Shown here: positions 62,061 to 64,000 of the stretch, piece after piece
How positions within the stretch are numbered: the stretch's first letter is position 1
Layout of the letters: every line of letters begins with the position of its first letter
Notes under the pieces: model-generated
What the model was told of the DNA's origin: nothing
The model's input: the letters and a program-made list of their open reading frames with translations, nothing else
The model's database searches: none
Made by a program: the position numbers and the translations under genes
DNA from: Campylorhamphus procurvoides
Taxonomy: Eukaryota > Chordata > Aves > Passeriformes > Dendrocolaptidae
Direction of reading: 5' to 3'
DNA length: 64,000 nucleotides
Assembly: GCA_013396655.1 (NCBI GenBank)
Contig: WBMV01002681.1
Coordinates: 186,001 to 250,000, forward strand

Positions 62061-62740
62061 GACCTGTCAGGTTCTGCATGCAGCTCTGTACTGTTTTGTG
62101 AATTGAGACTTGGAGTTCTGGCTCAATGCCAAGGGCCTGTATCCTCAGCACCTATTGAAATATTTGGGGTATTGTCAGGCATTGTAAAATTTTTCCCGGG
62201 GTGTGTTCATACAGAACTTCTCTTGCTAGTATTCCATTAAAAAATATAATTTTAAGAGGTGTTGTGAAAAAGATCACTGGCTGAAAAGTTAATTTCCTGC
62301 CCAAATGGGTGATGCCTGCAAGGTAAAATAAATGCATTTAAAGAAATCAGCTATCTAAATCAGTCTATTTTGAAAAAAGTTTATTTCTGTCAATAAGGCA
62401 GAATCTTGTGAATCTACACACTTCATAATTTGCACATAAGGTTGGCAGTTTTTCCCCACTTTTTGGCAATGATTTAATAGCTGTAGCAAAGGCTCAGATT
62501 ACTAGGATTATATTATGTTACACAATATACTGCAGCATAGTTACAGAAGAACCTTATTAATTTGTATTAATATGAAGCCACCCACTGTAATTTGCTGCTT
62601 TTTTTTGCTCCACAGCAAAGAGCATATTTCAATCCAGCATCCTGAACCAACAATGAAGTAATATGATGGTGGAAGTGGGGGAGGGACCAGATATGAGAAA
62701 TCTTCATTTTATATCCAGATGAGGACATTTTCCTTTATGC
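62060..62740. other. Non-coding DNA, no gene seen
   Basis: Unique AT-rich sequence between two SINE-like remnants. No frame, repeat or signal can be supported. Confidence 0.5.
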
Positions 62741-62741
62741 T

Positions 62742-62882
62742 ATTGGATTAGTAGTCAGGAGACCTGTGTTCTGCTCCTGAGTTAGGAACTGATTTGCCGT
62801 ATCACTAAGTTACACATTTGTTATGTCTTTCCTAGTCATTTCTGCAACAGTCTGTGAAATGACAGTAAGACCTTGATGCACT
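62742..62882 (+). mobile_element. MIR-like tRNA-derived SINE remnant, sense
   Basis: The order of landmarks is that of a MIR/CORE-SINE: ATTGGATTAGTAGTCAGGAG, ACCTGTGTTCTGCTCCTGAG (the tRNA B-box region, decayed), GATTTGCCGTATCACTAAGT (consensus GACTTGCTGTGTGACCTTGGGCAAGT), then TCATTTCTGCAACAGTCTGT and GAAATGACAGTAAGACC (consensus CATCTGTAAAATGGGAATAATA). It is about 140 bases long and well diverged. The internal RNA polymerase III promoter is no longer intact. Confidence 0.6.
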
Positions 62883-62889
62883 GGATATC

Positions 62890-64000
62890 CTTTGTTTAAG
62901 GCCTTTGTGTATATTTTGTATGAGGTGGCATTATTTGCTCTTAGAATGCAAGCAGTGATTGCAGAGGAGTTTGATTGGAATGAATGAAAACTGGAGTGGC
63001 TTAAAATACTTTTGAATAGGGTGTAAGAAGAATGAGAATTTTGTTCTTATATCTGAAAAAAAAAAGAAAATTTGAGGCATGAAATTTGAAATCAAATCCA
63101 AGTTCAGTTGAATAGAAAGCTGCTGTATTTAACTAAACAAAGTGGTTCAGTTGGAAAACATTTGTGTTCTTCTGGACAATGATTAAGGACAGGAAAGAAC
63201 AAAACCTGGCCATGTATTATACTCCCTAATTTTAATGATGCGATAATATTTATTCAATTTAAAAAGGTGTTTCTAGATAATTAGGTGATTAAAAATTTGG
63301 CTTGGCATTATCTGAGCTTGTATAGCAAACCTGACCTTTCATTTTATAGGATTTTAAATAGGATTATTATGAAGGAGAGAGTAACTAATTAAGAGATGGC
63401 AGGTTTCCAGCTTCCAGTTGATGACCTGCTGCTCCTGCTGCTTGTTGCTGTCCCCAGAGTGAGGGCAGCAATATGATCCTCTGCTCCAGGATGTACAGAA
63501 TGTTCTGTGGTGTTCAAGTCAGGCGCTCTATGGAAACTTAGCAGGATCTTGCATCCTCAGTGCTTTTATGCGCTCTAGCTGGGGAAACCTGCCAGAAAGC
63601 CAAACCAAACATTTTTTACAGGTTTCCTCAGGCCCTACCTCCGCATCTTGTTGAAAAATTAAAGTGTGCAATCATGGGTGGGTCTGTTGAAGCAAGCAGG
63701 CACTCTTATTCCAGGTTTTCAAGGTTTCTTTTTGGTCTGTGGATCCAGTCAATTAAGGAAGAGCATATTTAAATTCTTTTCTGAAATTTCTCATGAAAAA
63801 CCCCAGTCCAGGAACACTTTCCAAATAACTCTCAGCAACCGCATTGAGAAATCACACAAGATAGATATTGCTTGAAGAATAAATATCCCAGAAATTTAGC
63901 AGTAGAGTTTTATTGATGAAACTGAGTTTCAGATGAAAAAGTTCAGTAACACCCCCATTCCCCACTCCCCATTTCATTTCCACTGTTTGAATTCATTACA
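62890..64000. other. Non-coding DNA, no gene seen
   Basis: Unique sequence to the end of the window. An A-run lies at about 63056-63065. Two overlapping 70-codon frames near 63560-63875 show no motif. The window ends in unmarked sequence. Confidence 0.5.

Noticed and set aside
1..64000. CRISPR arrays, operons, riboswitches, prophage or plasmid genes
   Set aside because: None is present, and the repeat content shows vertebrate nuclear DNA.

Overview
The window looks like a gene-poor piece of a bird chromosome. The evidence is the repeat content: several CR1 LINE 3' ends of avian type, one ending in the typical ATTCTATGAT-like terminus, and one LTR whose layout matches a common avian endogenous-retrovirus LTR family. 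I see no mammalian L1 or Alu, and no bacterial-style gene packing. By eye the base composition is AT-rich (near 40% G+C), and the species cannot be named from what is here.

No protein-coding gene could be recognised. The open frames are short, scattered over both strands, and look like chance frames in AT-rich DNA or read-through of simple repeats. The DNA is best described as intergenic or as the inside of a long intron. Three places could hold exons and are given as low-confidence candidates: a CpG-rich island at about 27.35-27.70 kb with a leucine-rich frame running into a splice-donor-like site; a plus-strand terminal-exon-like frame at 30.81-30.97 kb; and a minus-strand segment at 53.45-53.58 kb bounded by good splice-like sites inside the longest frame of the window.

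Layout. 1-13 kb: unique AT-rich DNA with small simple repeats, a G-quadruplex-like tract (4.1 kb), a near-perfect palindrome (10.7 kb) and traces of very old repeats. 13.2-13.5 kb: an ancient CR1 (minus). 16.8-17.4 kb: a repeat-free AT-rich block that resembles conserved non-coding DNA. 18.8-19.3 kb: a younger CR1 (minus). 21.6 kb: a MIR-like SINE remnant. 22.0-22.3 kb: a GC-rich patch. 27.35-27.7 kb: the CpG island, followed by a CR1 (plus, 27.9-28.4 kb). 29.3-30.2 kb: a 42-bp tandem duplication with an inverted third copy about 0.8 kb away. 35.9, 37.9 and 51.4 kb: further CR1 fragments (all minus). 40.1-41.5 kb: a CR1-derived segment (plus) interrupted by an LTR that carries a long TTC tract. 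45.7 kb: a GATA/GACA microsatellite. 58.0 kb: a CR1 3' end (plus). 62-63 kb: MIR-like SINE remnants.

The clearest history is the nested insertion at 40-41.5 kb: a CR1 copy came first, an LTR element landed in it, and a pyrimidine microsatellite then grew inside the LTR. No new biological system is convincingly visible. The most useful leads are the CpG island and the inverted-repeat trio at 29.3-30.2 kb.
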